From Alicycliphilus denitrificans K601 (GTDB taxonomy: Bacteria; Pseudomonadota; Gammaproteobacteria; Burkholderiales; Burkholderiaceae_C), in NCBI RefSeq assembly GCF_000204645.1, contig NC_015422.1:3117001-3181000 (forward strand): DNA of 64,000 bases. The letters are read 5' to 3'. The translations under genes and the position numbers were made by a program. Under the pieces are notes generated by a model that saw nothing but the letters and a program-made list of their open reading frames with translations, ran no database searches and had not been told where the DNA came from. Below are positions 7,712 through 15,561 of the stretch, piece by piece; within the stretch, counting starts at the first letter, position 1, and each line of letters opens with the position of its first letter.

Positions 7712-9016
7712 ATGAAAGTCGCAATCATCGGATCGGGCATCTCGGGCCTGGCGGCCGCGCACCGGCTGCGCGGGCAGGCGCATGTCACGCTGTTCGAGGC
7801 GGGGCGCTATTTCGGCGGCCACACCCACACCGTGGATGTGTCCTTGCCCGACGCGCGCGGCCAGACCGTGACGCACGGGGTGGACACCGGCTTTCTGGTG
7901 TTCAACGAGCGCACCTACCCCGGCCTGATTGGGCTGCTGGATGAATTGCAGGTGCCCACGGCCCCGTCGGACATGTCGTTTTCCGTCCAGGTGCCGGGCG
8001 CGGGCGCGTGGGGCGCCGGGGCGCTGGAGTGGAGCGGCTCCAACCTGGCCACCGTGTTTGCCCAGCGTCGCAACCTGCTGCGCCCGCGTTTTTTGGGCAT
8101 GCTCTCGGAGCTGCTGCGCTTCAACCGCCTGTGCATCGCGCTGGCCGACAGCGGCCAGGAGCAGGCGCTGGCCCAGCCGCTAGGCGAGTTTTTGGATCAG
8201 CATGGCTTTGGCGCGGCGTTTCGCCACTGGTATTTCCTGCCCATGCTGGGCTGCATCTGGAGCTGCCCGACCGACCAGATGCTGCGCTTTCCCGTGGCCA
8301 CCATGGTGCGCTTTTGCCACAACCATGGCCTGATCCAGGTACAGAACCGGCCGCAGTGGCACACCGTGGCGGGCGGGGCGCGGCAGTACGTCAATGCCAT
8401 CCTGAACGGTCTGGATGCGCGCCTGGAAACGCCTGTAGAGCGCATTGAGCGCAACGCCGCGGGTGCGTTCATACACGCAGGGGGCCGTACCGAGCACTTT
8501 GACGCTATGGTGCTGGCCGTGCACAGCGACCAGGCCTTGCGCCTGCTGGCGCAGCCCAGCGCCGCCGAGCAGCGGGTGCTGGGCGCCATCCGCTACCAGC
8601 CCAACCGCGCCGTGCTGCACACCGACACCCGCGTGATGCCAAGGCGCCGCGCCGCTTGGGCGGCATGGAACTACGAACGTGCAGCCGATGGCTCACAGGA
8701 ATCCGCCCGCGTCTGCCTGCACTACTGGCTCAACCGCCTGCAGCCGCTGCCCTTCGCGCAGCCGGTACTGGTGTCGCTCAACCCGGTGCGCAGCATCGAC
8801 CGGGCGCAGGTGCTGGGCGAGTTCGATTACGACCATCCAGTGTTCGACCTGGGGGCGCTGGCCGCGCAAAAGCAGGTGCCGCAGCTGCAAGGCGCGCAGC
8901 AGACCTGGTTTGCTGGCGCCTGGACGGGTTATGGCTTTCATGAGGACGGCCTGCAGTCGGGCTACCGCGCCGCCGAGGGCCTTCTGGCGCAACTGCGCCG
9001 TCGGGAGGCCGCATGA
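7712..9016 (+). CDS. FAD-dependent oxidoreductase (amine-oxidase fold, COG2907 type)
   Basis: A 434-residue flavoprotein opening with the FAD-binding GxGxxG motif (MKVAIIGSGISGLAAAHRL, residues 7-12), then FEAGRYFGGHTHTVDV and the C-terminal FAGAWTGYGFHEDGLQSGYRAAEGLL that completes FAD binding. This NAD(P)/FAD-dependent family is regularly coded just before DUF1365 and a Cfa-like methyltransferase, as here. A role in oxidising or desaturating a phospholipid fatty-acid chain is inferred from that pairing. It is the first gene of the rightward operon, and its stop overlaps the DUF1365 start by 4 bases (ATGA). Confidence 0.9.
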   Translation: MKVAIIGSGISGLAAAHRLRGQAHVTLFEAGRYFGGHTHTVDVSLPDARGQTVTHGVDTGFLVFNERTYPGLIGLLDELQVPTAPSDMSFSVQVPGAGAWGAGALEWSGSNLATVFAQRRNLLRPRFLGMLSELLRFNRLCIALADSGQEQALAQPLGEFLDQHGFGAAFRHWYFLPMLGCIWSCPTDQMLRFPVATMVRFCHNHGLIQVQNRPQWHTVAGGARQYVNAILNGLDARLETPVERIERNAAGAFIHAGGRTEHFDAMVLAVHSDQALRLLAQPSAAEQRVLGAIRYQPNRAVLHTDTRVMPRRRAAWAAWNYERAADGSQESARVCLHYWLNRLQPLPFAQPVLVSLNPVRSIDRAQVLGEFDYDHPVFDLGALAAQKQVPQLQGAQQTWFAGAWTGYGFHEDGLQSGYRAAEGLLAQLRRREAA

Positions 9017-9837
9017 CCCAGGCAATGCACTTGACTGCCTCGCCGGGCAACGTGCCCCACATCGGCTTTGGCCATGTCTGGCACACCCGGCTGCGCCCGC
9101 GCCGCCACCGCTTCGTCGTGCCCACCTTCTTCCTGCTGCTGCCCATGCGCACGCTGCGCGAGCGGCCCGAGTCAGCGGGCGTGCTGGCGCTCAACCGCGC
9201 GGGAGCAATGTCGTTTCGCGACACCGACCATGGCGGCGGCCGCGGCCCGCAGCAGGGCGGCGCACTGGCCTGGCTGGAAGCACTGCTGCAGGCCGAGGGC
9301 ATTACCGATGCGCAGGGCGAAATCTGGTTGCAGTGCTATCCGCGCGTGCTGGGCTACAGCTTCAAGCCGGTGAGCTTCTGGTACTGCCACCGCGCGGACG
9401 GCAGCCTGCGCGCCATTGTGGCCGAGGTGAACAACACCTTTGGTGAGCGGCACGCCTACCTGCTCGACCGCCCGCGCTACGGCCAGGAGCTGCAGGCGCG
9501 CAAGGTGTTTCATGTCTCACCTTTTTGCACGGTGGATGGCGGCTACCGCTTTGAATTTCGCCGGGGTGGGGCCGAGGGGCTGCAATCGGCGCGCGTGCGC
9601 ATCGACTACCACGACGCCGAGGGCCCGGTGCTGCTCACCGGCATGGCCGGACGGCTGGAACCGCTCAACGCCGCAAGCCGTCACCGTGCCCTGTGGCGCT
9701 ACCCCCTGCTGACGCTGGGCGTGATGGCCCGCATCCTATGGAATGCCCTGTTGCTGTGGCTCAAACAGGTGCCTTTCTACACCAAACCCCAGGTGCCAGC
9801 GTCGCCTGTTTCCCGTTCATCTTCATCCAACCACTGA
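9013..9837 (+). CDS. DUF1365 domain protein
   Basis: A 274-residue protein of the DUF1365 family, recognised from HIGFGHVWHTRLRPRRHRFVVPTFFLLLPM near the start, QCYPRVLGYSFKPVSFWYCHRADGSL in the middle, and KVFHVSPFC later. Its function is not established. It is nearly always flanked, as here, by an FAD oxidoreductase and a Cfa-like methyltransferase, so it probably acts on the same lipid substrate. It overlaps the preceding gene by ATGA. The Cfa-like gene starts 2 bases after its stop, so the three are likely co-translated. Confidence 0.93.
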   Translation: MTQAMHLTASPGNVPHIGFGHVWHTRLRPRRHRFVVPTFFLLLPMRTLRERPESAGVLALNRAGAMSFRDTDHGGGRGPQQGGALAWLEALLQAEGITDAQGEIWLQCYPRVLGYSFKPVSFWYCHRADGSLRAIVAEVNNTFGERHAYLLDRPRYGQELQARKVFHVSPFCTVDGGYRFEFRRGGAEGLQSARVRIDYHDAEGPVLLTGMAGRLEPLNAASRHRALWRYPLLTLGVMARILWNALLLWLKQVPFYTKPQVPASPVSRSSSSNH

Positions 9838-9839
9838 CC

Positions 9840-11060
9840 ATGAACACAACCACCACACCGTTTCAACTCCATTTGCCTGCTGGCCTACCTGCCAATGCGC
9901 GCCACGGCCTGCGCCTGCTGCAGCGCCTGCAACAAGGTACGCTGCACTTGGAGCTGCCCGACGGCAGCATCCTGCAGCTGGGCCAGGGCAGCCACCCACA
10001 CGCCAGTCTGCGCCTGCACGACTGGCGGGTGTTTGGCGCGGTGCTGCGCTCGGGCGATATCGGTCTGGCCGAGGGCTATATCGATCAGCAATGGAGCACG
10101 CCGCACCTGGCCGACCTGCTGCGCCTGCTGATGGCCAACCGCGACGCGTTGGAGTCCCTGGTGTACGGCGCCTGGTGGGGGCGCCTGGCCTACCGGCTGC
10201 GCCACCTGCTCAACCGCAACACGCGCACAGGCAGCCGGCGCAACATCCACGCCCACTACGACTTGGGCAACGCCTTCTACCAGTTGTGGCTGGACCCGAG
10301 CATGAATTACTCATCCGCCTGGTTCCAGGGCGATGCGGAGGGTGACCTGACCCAGGCGCAGCATGCCAAGGTGCGCCGGGCGCTGCGAAGCGCCGGCGTG
10401 CAACCCGGCAACCGCGTACTGGAGATCGGCTGCGGCTGGGGCGCGCTGGCCGAGATGGCGGCGGGCGAGTTCCAGGCCCATGTGACCGGCGTGACGCTCT
10501 CCACCGAGCAACTGGCGTTTGGCCAGCAGCGCCTGCAGCGCGCCGGGCTGGCCGCCCGGGCCGAGCTGCGCCTGCAGGACTACCGCGACATCCAGGACGC
10601 TCCGTTCGACGCCATCTGCTCCATCGAAATGGTCGAGGCCGTGGGCCAGGCCTACTGGCCCAGCTACTTTGGCACCGTGGCACGTTTGCTCAAACCCGGC
10701 GGGCGCGCCTGCGTGCAAAGCATCGTCATCGACGACGCGCTGTTCGAGCGCTATGTGCAGGGCACGGACTTCATCCAGCAATACGTCTTTCCGGGCGGCT
10801 GCCTGCCCAGCCCGGAGCGCTTTCGCGAGGCGGCGCAGCAGGCGGGGCTGCGCGTAGTGGAGGAGTTGCCCTTTGGCGCCGACTACGCCGAGACCCTGCG
10901 CCGCTGGCATCGTCAGTTCACCCAGCAGCGCGCCCAGGTGCTGGCGCAGGGCTTTGATGCGAAGTTCCTGCGCACTTGGGAGTTCTACCTCGCCTACTGC
11001 GAAGCCGCCTTCGACAGCCGCAACATCGACGTGGTGCAGTTCACGCTGGTGAAAGATTGA
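9840..11060 (+). CDS. Cyclopropane-fatty-acyl-phospholipid synthase family SAM methyltransferase
   Basis: A 406-residue Cfa/CmaS-family enzyme. The SAM-binding motif I is VLEIGCGWG at residues 193-201, preceded by the family HAHYDLGNAFYQLWLDPSMNYSSAWF stretch and followed by QDYRDIQDAPFDAICSIEMVEAVG. Members transfer a methyl group from SAM to the double bond of an unsaturated phospholipid acyl chain, giving cyclopropane or methyl-branched products. The start at 9840 (MNTTTTPFQLHLPAGL) is chosen over an earlier in-frame site that would overlap DUF1365 by about 50 codons. It lies between DUF1365 and a chalcone-isomerase-like gene. The product could be a cyclopropane or a methylated precursor of a furan fatty acid. 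Confidence 0.92.
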   Translation: MNTTTTPFQLHLPAGLPANARHGLRLLQRLQQGTLHLELPDGSILQLGQGSHPHASLRLHDWRVFGAVLRSGDIGLAEGYIDQQWSTPHLADLLRLLMANRDALESLVYGAWWGRLAYRLRHLLNRNTRTGSRRNIHAHYDLGNAFYQLWLDPSMNYSSAWFQGDAEGDLTQAQHAKVRRALRSAGVQPGNRVLEIGCGWGALAEMAAGEFQAHVTGVTLSTEQLAFGQQRLQRAGLAARAELRLQDYRDIQDAPFDAICSIEMVEAVGQAYWPSYFGTVARLLKPGGRACVQSIVIDDALFERYVQGTDFIQQYVFPGGCLPSPERFREAAQQAGLRVVEELPFGADYAETLRRWHRQFTQQRAQVLAQGFDAKFLRTWEFYLAYCEAAFDSRNIDVVQFTLVKD

Positions 11061-11092
11061 AAAAAGATAGCTGCTTGCGGTTGATGCATATG
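11061..11092 (+). repeat. Dispersed GATAGCTGC repeat, copy 1 (partial)
   Basis: Starts directly after the methyltransferase stop codon with AAAAAGATAGCTGCTTGCGG. It matches the first half of the repeat at 42714-42755 but lacks the second arm. The next gene's likely ATG (11084) lies just beyond it. Confidence 0.6.
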
Positions 11093-11686
11093 CCTTATCG
11101 CCATTTTTCAACGTTGAACTGCTTGGCACCAGCCAGCGTATTGGCCGTAGCGGCGGCCATGGGGGTGGCTGTTGCCAGCTCCGCGGCAGAGGACGCCGCG
11201 ACGCCACCCGCCTTCATACGCCAGGCGCTGCCCGAGGCCGCCCTGTGGGGCCAGGGGCAGATGCGCTTTCTCGGGCTGCGGATTTACGACGCCCGCCTGT
11301 GGGCAGGCCCTCGGTTCGAGGCGGCCGACTTTGGCGCTTACCCGCTGGCGCTGGAGCTGAACTACCACCGTGCCTTTACAGGCGCCGCCATCGCCCAGCG
11401 CTCCATCGAAGAGATCGAGCGCCAGGGTGAACTGACGCCCGCGCAGGCCCAGAGCTGGCAAAAGGCGCTGACCGCCGTGCTGCCCGACGTTCAGCCGGGT
11501 GATCGCCTCACGGGTCTGTACCAGCCCGGACAGGGCATGCGCCTGTGGCGCGGCCAGCAGCCGCTGGGCGCCATCGACGACGCCGAGCTGGCGCGCCGCT
11601 TCTTTGGTATCTGGCTGTCGCCGCGCACGTCCGAACCCAGCCTGCGCAGCGCCTTGCTGGCGCGCAAGCCAGGAGCCGGGCCATGA
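11084..11686 (+). CDS. Chalcone-isomerase-like exported protein
   Basis: A 200-residue protein with an N-terminal hydrophobic signal (ASVLAVAAAMGVAVASSAAEDA, probable cleavage after AAEDA or SSA). A chalcone-isomerase-like domain follows (WGQGQMRFLGLRIYDARLWAGPRFEAADFGAYPLALELNYHRAFTG). Bacterial members of this fold are not flavonoid enzymes; fatty-acid binding is a plausible role. Two ATGs, 6 bases apart (11084, 11090), are possible starts; neither has a clear ribosome-binding site. The stop overlaps the MFS gene by ATGA. The neighbouring lipocalin and Cfa-like enzyme fit a role in lipid handling. Confidence 0.82.
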   Translation: MHMPYRHFSTLNCLAPASVLAVAAAMGVAVASSAAEDAATPPAFIRQALPEAALWGQGQMRFLGLRIYDARLWAGPRFEAADFGAYPLALELNYHRAFTGAAIAQRSIEEIERQGELTPAQAQSWQKALTAVLPDVQPGDRLTGLYQPGQGMRLWRGQQPLGAIDDAELARRFFGIWLSPRTSEPSLRSALLARKPGAGP

Positions 11687-13002
11687 CCCGCACCTTGCCA
11701 TGGAATCCCTCGCAGGTGCTGCCCTGGCGCGCCGGGCTGGCCTATGGGCTACTGGGCCTGCCGCTGGCTTTTGCCGCGCTGCCGCTGTACGTGGTACTGC
11801 CGCATTACTACGCCAGCGATCTCGGCCTGCCGCTGGCCAGCCTGGGGGCGCTACTGCTGCTGGTACGGCTGATCGATGCGGGGGCTGAGCCGCTGCTGGG
11901 GCGCCTGAGCGACCGGTTGTACCGCCGCACGGTGCGGGCCGTGCTGTGCGTTGTGGCTGCCTCGGCGCTGCTCTTGGGCGGCGGCATGGCGGGGCTGTTT
12001 TTTCCGCCGGTGCAGGGGCCGACCGCCCTCGCGGCGTGGATGGTGGCGGGGCTTTTGTTCACCTGCCTGGCGCACAGTCTGCTGGTCATTGCCCACCAGG
12101 CTTGGGGGGTGCGCTTGGGGGGCGACACCGTACAGCGCAGCCGCATCGTGGCCTGGCGCGAGGGGCCGGGTCTGATCGGCGTGGTCACGGCCAGCGCGCT
12201 TTCGGTGGCCTGGGGCGCGGGCACTATGCTGGGTGTGTTCGCGCTGGCACTGCTGGCCGGCTGGCTGGCGCTGTGGCAGGCGCCGCGTCCGCCGTTTTCA
12301 ACCCAGCCGCAGGAGGAGCAAGAGGGACGGGAGGCGCGCAATCGCCAGCTTTGGCAGCCGCTGACCCAGGCGTCCTTCCGCCGTCTGCTGGCGGTGTTTT
12401 TGTGCAATGGCATCGCCAGCGCCATACCGGCCGCGCTGATGCTGTTCTTCGCCCAGGACCGGCTGCTGGCCACGCCGCCACAGATTGCAGTGTTTCTGGT
12501 GCTGTACTTCGTCAGCGGTGCGCTGTCCATGCCCGGTTGGCTGCGGGTGGTGCGCCGCTTCGGGCTGGAGCGGGCGTGGCTGGCCGGCATGTTGCTGGCG
12601 GTGGCCTGCTTTGGCTGGGCCGCTGCGCTGCAGGGTGGGCAGGTGGTGGCCTTTGCCGTGATCTGCGTGCTGTCGGGTGCGGCGCTGGGCGCCGACCTGG
12701 CCGTTCCCGGCGCGCTGCTGGCCTTGCTGATCGAGCGCCACGGCGCGCAGGGCACGCACGACGGCGCCTACCTGGGCTGGTGGAACCTGGCCACCAAGCT
12801 CAATCTGGCGCTGGCCGCCGGGGCCACGCTGCCGCTCTTGCAATGGCTGGGCTACCTGCCGGGCAGCCAGGACCCGCTGGCACTGCAACGCCTGGCATGG
12901 ACTTATGCGCTGCTGCCTTGCGCGCTCAAGCTGATGGCCGCCTGGCTGCTGCACCGGCTGTTGATCGCCTCTCGAAATCCGACCCAAGGAGTGACATCAT
13001 GA
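11683..13002 (+). CDS. MFS transporter, MFS_2/GPH-like
   Basis: A 439-residue integral membrane protein of about 12 hydrophobic helices. The N-terminal signature LPLYVVLPHYYASDLGLPLASLGALLLLVRLIDAGAEPLLGRLSDRLYRR resembles the sodium/melibiose-symporter-type (MFS_2) families, and a cytoplasmic loop lies around residues 205-225 (QPQEEQEGREARNRQ). The start at 11683 overlaps the preceding stop and the end overlaps the DUF3833 start, both as ATGA. Transporters of this type recur in photolyase/Cfa clusters of other proteobacteria. The substrate is unknown and may be a lipid or lipid precursor rather than a sugar. Confidence 0.88.
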   Translation: MTRTLPWNPSQVLPWRAGLAYGLLGLPLAFAALPLYVVLPHYYASDLGLPLASLGALLLLVRLIDAGAEPLLGRLSDRLYRRTVRAVLCVVAASALLLGGGMAGLFFPPVQGPTALAAWMVAGLLFTCLAHSLLVIAHQAWGVRLGGDTVQRSRIVAWREGPGLIGVVTASALSVAWGAGTMLGVFALALLAGWLALWQAPRPPFSTQPQEEQEGREARNRQLWQPLTQASFRRLLAVFLCNGIASAIPAALMLFFAQDRLLATPPQIAVFLVLYFVSGALSMPGWLRVVRRFGLERAWLAGMLLAVACFGWAAALQGGQVVAFAVICVLSGAALGADLAVPGALLALLIERHGAQGTHDGAYLGWWNLATKLNLALAAGATLPLLQWLGYLPGSQDPLALQRLAWTYALLPCALKLMAAWLLHRLLIASRNPTQGVTS

Positions 13003-13535
13003 ACACACGCCGCCATGTCCTGTTTGCCCTGCTCGCGGGCTCAGCTGTACTTGCTGGCTGCGCCAGCCCCCAGGTGACCGACTACGTCAAGCAGCGCCCC
13101 AAGCTGGAGCTTGATCGTTATTTCAATGGCCGCCTCCACGCCTACGGGCTCTTTCAAAAGCGTGGCGGCGAAGTGGTGCGGCGTTTCACTGTGGTCATGG
13201 ACTGCCACTGGGAAGGAAATCAGGGCGTCCTCGACGAGTCCTTTACGTATTCGGACGGTACGACCCAGCGCCGCGTCTGGCACCTGACCAAACTCGAAGG
13301 TGGCCGCTACACAGGGCGCGCGGGCGACGTGGTGGGCGAGGCCCAAGGGCAAGAGTCTGGCAACGCCTTCCGCTGGAACTACACGCTGCGTCTGCCGGTG
13401 GACGGCAAGGAGTACGACGTGCAGTTCGACGACTGGATGTTCCTGGTCGATGAGCGGGTGATGCTCAACCGCGCCACCATGAGCAAGTTTGGCATCACGC
13501 TGGGCGAGGTGCTGCTGTCCTTCACCAAGGACTAA
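12999..13535 (+). CDS. DUF3833 lipoprotein
   Basis: A 178-residue lipoprotein. The signal MNTRRHVLFALLAGSAVLAGCAS has the lipobox VLAGC with C21 lipidated. The mature domain contains YFNGRLHAYGLFQKRGGEVVRRFTVVMDCHW, WHLTKLEGGRYTGRAGDVVGEAQGQESGNAFRWNYTL and FDDWMFLVDERVMLNRATMSKFGI, which is DUF3833. The family folds like a lipocalin-type barrel and its biochemical role is unknown. It overlaps the MFS gene by 4 bases, and a GTG-started SDR gene follows 4 bases after its stop. It is the third lipid-binding-type exported protein in the island. Confidence 0.9.
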   Translation: MNTRRHVLFALLAGSAVLAGCASPQVTDYVKQRPKLELDRYFNGRLHAYGLFQKRGGEVVRRFTVVMDCHWEGNQGVLDESFTYSDGTTQRRVWHLTKLEGGRYTGRAGDVVGEAQGQESGNAFRWNYTLRLPVDGKEYDVQFDDWMFLVDERVMLNRATMSKFGITLGEVLLSFTKD

Positions 13536-13539
13536 CGCC

Positions 13540-14322
13540 GTGTCCTTCAACCCTCCCATCACCGACTGGCGCGGCCGACGCGTGTGGATGATCGGCGCGT
13601 CCAGCGGCATTGGGCGCGCCGTGGCCTCCCTGCTGCACACACGTGGCGCGCAAGTGTGCGTGTCGGCGCGCCAGCAGGCATTGCTCGATGCCTTCGTGCG
13701 CGAGCACCCCGGCAGCCAGGCGCTGGCGGTCGATGTGACGGACGCGCAGGCCGTCGCCGGCGCGGCGCAGCAGCTGTTGGCGTCCGGCCCGCTGGACTTG
13801 GTCTGCTACTGCGCCGGCCACTACCGCCCCATGTCGGCTGGCGTGCTGGATTTGCCCGAGCTGTTGCAGCACCAGCGCGTCAACGTCACGGGCGCGCTGC
13901 AGGTGCTGACCGCCGTGGTGCCCGCATTACTCCAGGCGGCCGGCGCCGGGCGCACGCCACACCTGAGCCTGGTGGCCAGCGTGGCCGGTTGGCGCGCCTT
14001 GCCACAAAGCCTGGCGTACGGGCCCACCAAGGCGGCGCTGATCAATCTGGCGGAAAACCTGTTTCTTGATCTGCGCCCCCAGGGTGTGGGAGTGAGCCTG
14101 ATCAACCCTGGGTTCGTCGACACCCCACTGACGGCGCAAAACCAGTTTTCCATGCCGGCACTCCTCACGCCGGAGCAGGCGGCGCTGGCCATCGCGCGCG
14201 GCTGGGAGCGGGGACAGTTCGAGGTGCACTTTCCCAAGCGCTTCACGGGTGTGCTCAAACTCATGCGCTGCCTGCCGTACCGCTGGTATTTCCCCCTGGT
14301 GCACCGTTTCACAGGGCTTTGA
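13540..14322 (+). CDS. Short-chain dehydrogenase/reductase
   Basis: A 260-residue SDR. The glycine motif is in VWMIGASSGIGRAVA, the catalytic serine in LSLVASVAGW, and YxxxK is YGPTK. An N-terminal tail MSFNPPITDWRGRR precedes the Rossmann fold. The GTG at 13540 is chosen because it leaves 4 bases after the DUF3833 stop; an upstream in-frame start would run deep into DUF3833. The C-terminal KRFTGVLKLMRCLPYRWYFPLVHRFTG is basic and hydrophobic, suggesting membrane contact. The NTF2-like gene starts 2 bases after its stop. The substrate is unknown. Confidence 0.88.
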   Translation: MSFNPPITDWRGRRVWMIGASSGIGRAVASLLHTRGAQVCVSARQQALLDAFVREHPGSQALAVDVTDAQAVAGAAQQLLASGPLDLVCYCAGHYRPMSAGVLDLPELLQHQRVNVTGALQVLTAVVPALLQAAGAGRTPHLSLVASVAGWRALPQSLAYGPTKAALINLAENLFLDLRPQGVGVSLINPGFVDTPLTAQNQFSMPALLTPEQAALAIARGWERGQFEVHFPKRFTGVLKLMRCLPYRWYFPLVHRFTGL

Positions 14323-14324
14323 GC

Positions 14325-14840
14325 ATGCAGACTTCACCCCCGCTTACTGGCAACGACACGCAGGCCACCGCGCAGACTGCCACCCAGAGGCTGATTGCGC
14401 TGTACGAGCAGCTCTCGCCCGCGCACCTGGCCACGCTGGACGCCTATTACGCACCCGATGCGCAATTCAAGGACCCATTCAACGACGTGCGCGGCGTGCC
14501 GGCCATCGCCCAGATTTTTGCGCACATGTTCGCCACGCTGGATCAGCCACGCTTCATCGTCACCCAGCACATCGTGCAGGGCGGCCAGGCCTTTCTGGGC
14601 TGGGAGTTCCGTTTTCGCATGCGCCGCTGGCGGCCGCAGGTGGAGCAATGCATCCACGGTGCCACCCTGGTGCGCTTTGACGCCACGGGCCGTGTGACGC
14701 TGCACCGCGACTACTGGGATGCCGCCCAGGAGCTGTACGAAAAACTGCCCGTGCTGGGCAGCCTGATGCGCTGGCTGCGCAAATCCGCCTCGGCTACTTC
14801 AACCACCAAGGTGTCCCATGCTCACCGTCCATCACCTTGA
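14325..14840 (+). CDS. NTF2-like/SnoaL-like protein
   Basis: A 171-residue protein with an NTF2-like fold pattern: LIALYEQLSPAHLATLDAYYAPDAQFKDPFNDVRGVPAIAQIFAHMF, then GWEFRFRMRR and HGATLVRFDATGRVTLHRDYWDAAQELYEKLPVLGSLMRWLR. Such domains bind small hydrophobic ligands or act as isomerases or cyclases; the function here is unknown. The ATG at 14325 lies 2 bases after the SDR stop; a TTG 6 bases earlier is a weaker alternative. Its last 23 bases overlap the GST gene, indicating tight coupling. Confidence 0.87.
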   Translation: MQTSPPLTGNDTQATAQTATQRLIALYEQLSPAHLATLDAYYAPDAQFKDPFNDVRGVPAIAQIFAHMFATLDQPRFIVTQHIVQGGQAFLGWEFRFRMRRWRPQVEQCIHGATLVRFDATGRVTLHRDYWDAAQELYEKLPVLGSLMRWLRKSASATSTTKVSHAHRPSP

Positions 14841-15507
14841 AACGTCGCGCTCGCAGCGCATCCTCTGGCTTCTTGAAGAGCTGGCCGTTCCCTATGACAT
14901 CCGCCTCTACCGGCGCGACCCGGTGAGCCGACTGGCACCTGCGGCGCTGAAGAAAATCCATCCGCTGGGCAAGTCGCCCTTGGTGACCGATGACGATACC
15001 GTGGTGGCTGAATCAGGCGCCATCATCGAATACTTGGTGGAGCGCTTCGGCGCCCAGGCACCGATCGAACTGGCCCAGCTGGAGCCCGCTCGCGGCACAT
15101 CCGAACATCGCCAGTGCCGCTTTTGGATGCACTACGCCGAGGGCTCGCTAATGAACTGGCTGGTGATGAAGCTGGTATTCGACACCATCCCGCGCCAGCC
15201 CATGCCGTTTTTTGTGCGCCCGATCGCCCGCGCCCTGTGCGGCAAAGTGCAGCAAGAACTCATTCACCCCAATGTGCAAACCGCCCTGGCCTTCATGGAG
15301 GCACACCTGGCGCAGCACCCGTGGTTTGCGGGCGAGTACCTGACCATGGCCGACTTTCAGATGAGCTTCGCCGTCGAAGCCGCCCTGGCGCGGGGCGGCA
15401 ACCAAGCCGCATGGCCGCATCTGGTGGCCTATCGCCAGCGCATGCAAGCGCGGCCGGCCTACCAGCGCGCGCTGGACAAAGGCGGGCCGGTGCTGATGCA
15501 GGCATGA
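14818..15507 (+). CDS. Glutathione S-transferase
   Basis: A 229-residue GST. The N-terminal thioredoxin-like half is MLTVHHLETSRSQRILWLLEELAVPYDIRLYRR, with the catalytic serine probably in TSRSQR. The glutathione-binding segment is HPLGKSPLVTDDDTVVAESGAIIEYLVERF, followed by a helical C-terminal half (EAHLAQHPWFAGEYLTMADFQMSFAVEAAL). It would detoxify electrophiles or lipid peroxides with glutathione, which suits a photo-oxidative stress operon. It starts inside the end of the NTF2-like gene, and the CPD photolyase follows about 54 bases later. Confidence 0.92.
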   Translation: MLTVHHLETSRSQRILWLLEELAVPYDIRLYRRDPVSRLAPAALKKIHPLGKSPLVTDDDTVVAESGAIIEYLVERFGAQAPIELAQLEPARGTSEHRQCRFWMHYAEGSLMNWLVMKLVFDTIPRQPMPFFVRPIARALCGKVQQELIHPNVQTALAFMEAHLAQHPWFAGEYLTMADFQMSFAVEAALARGGNQAAWPHLVAYRQRMQARPAYQRALDKGGPVLMQA

Positions 15508-15561
15508 GGCACAACCACGATGACGGCCCCACCCCGCACAGACCAACGAGAGGCTTGTGTT

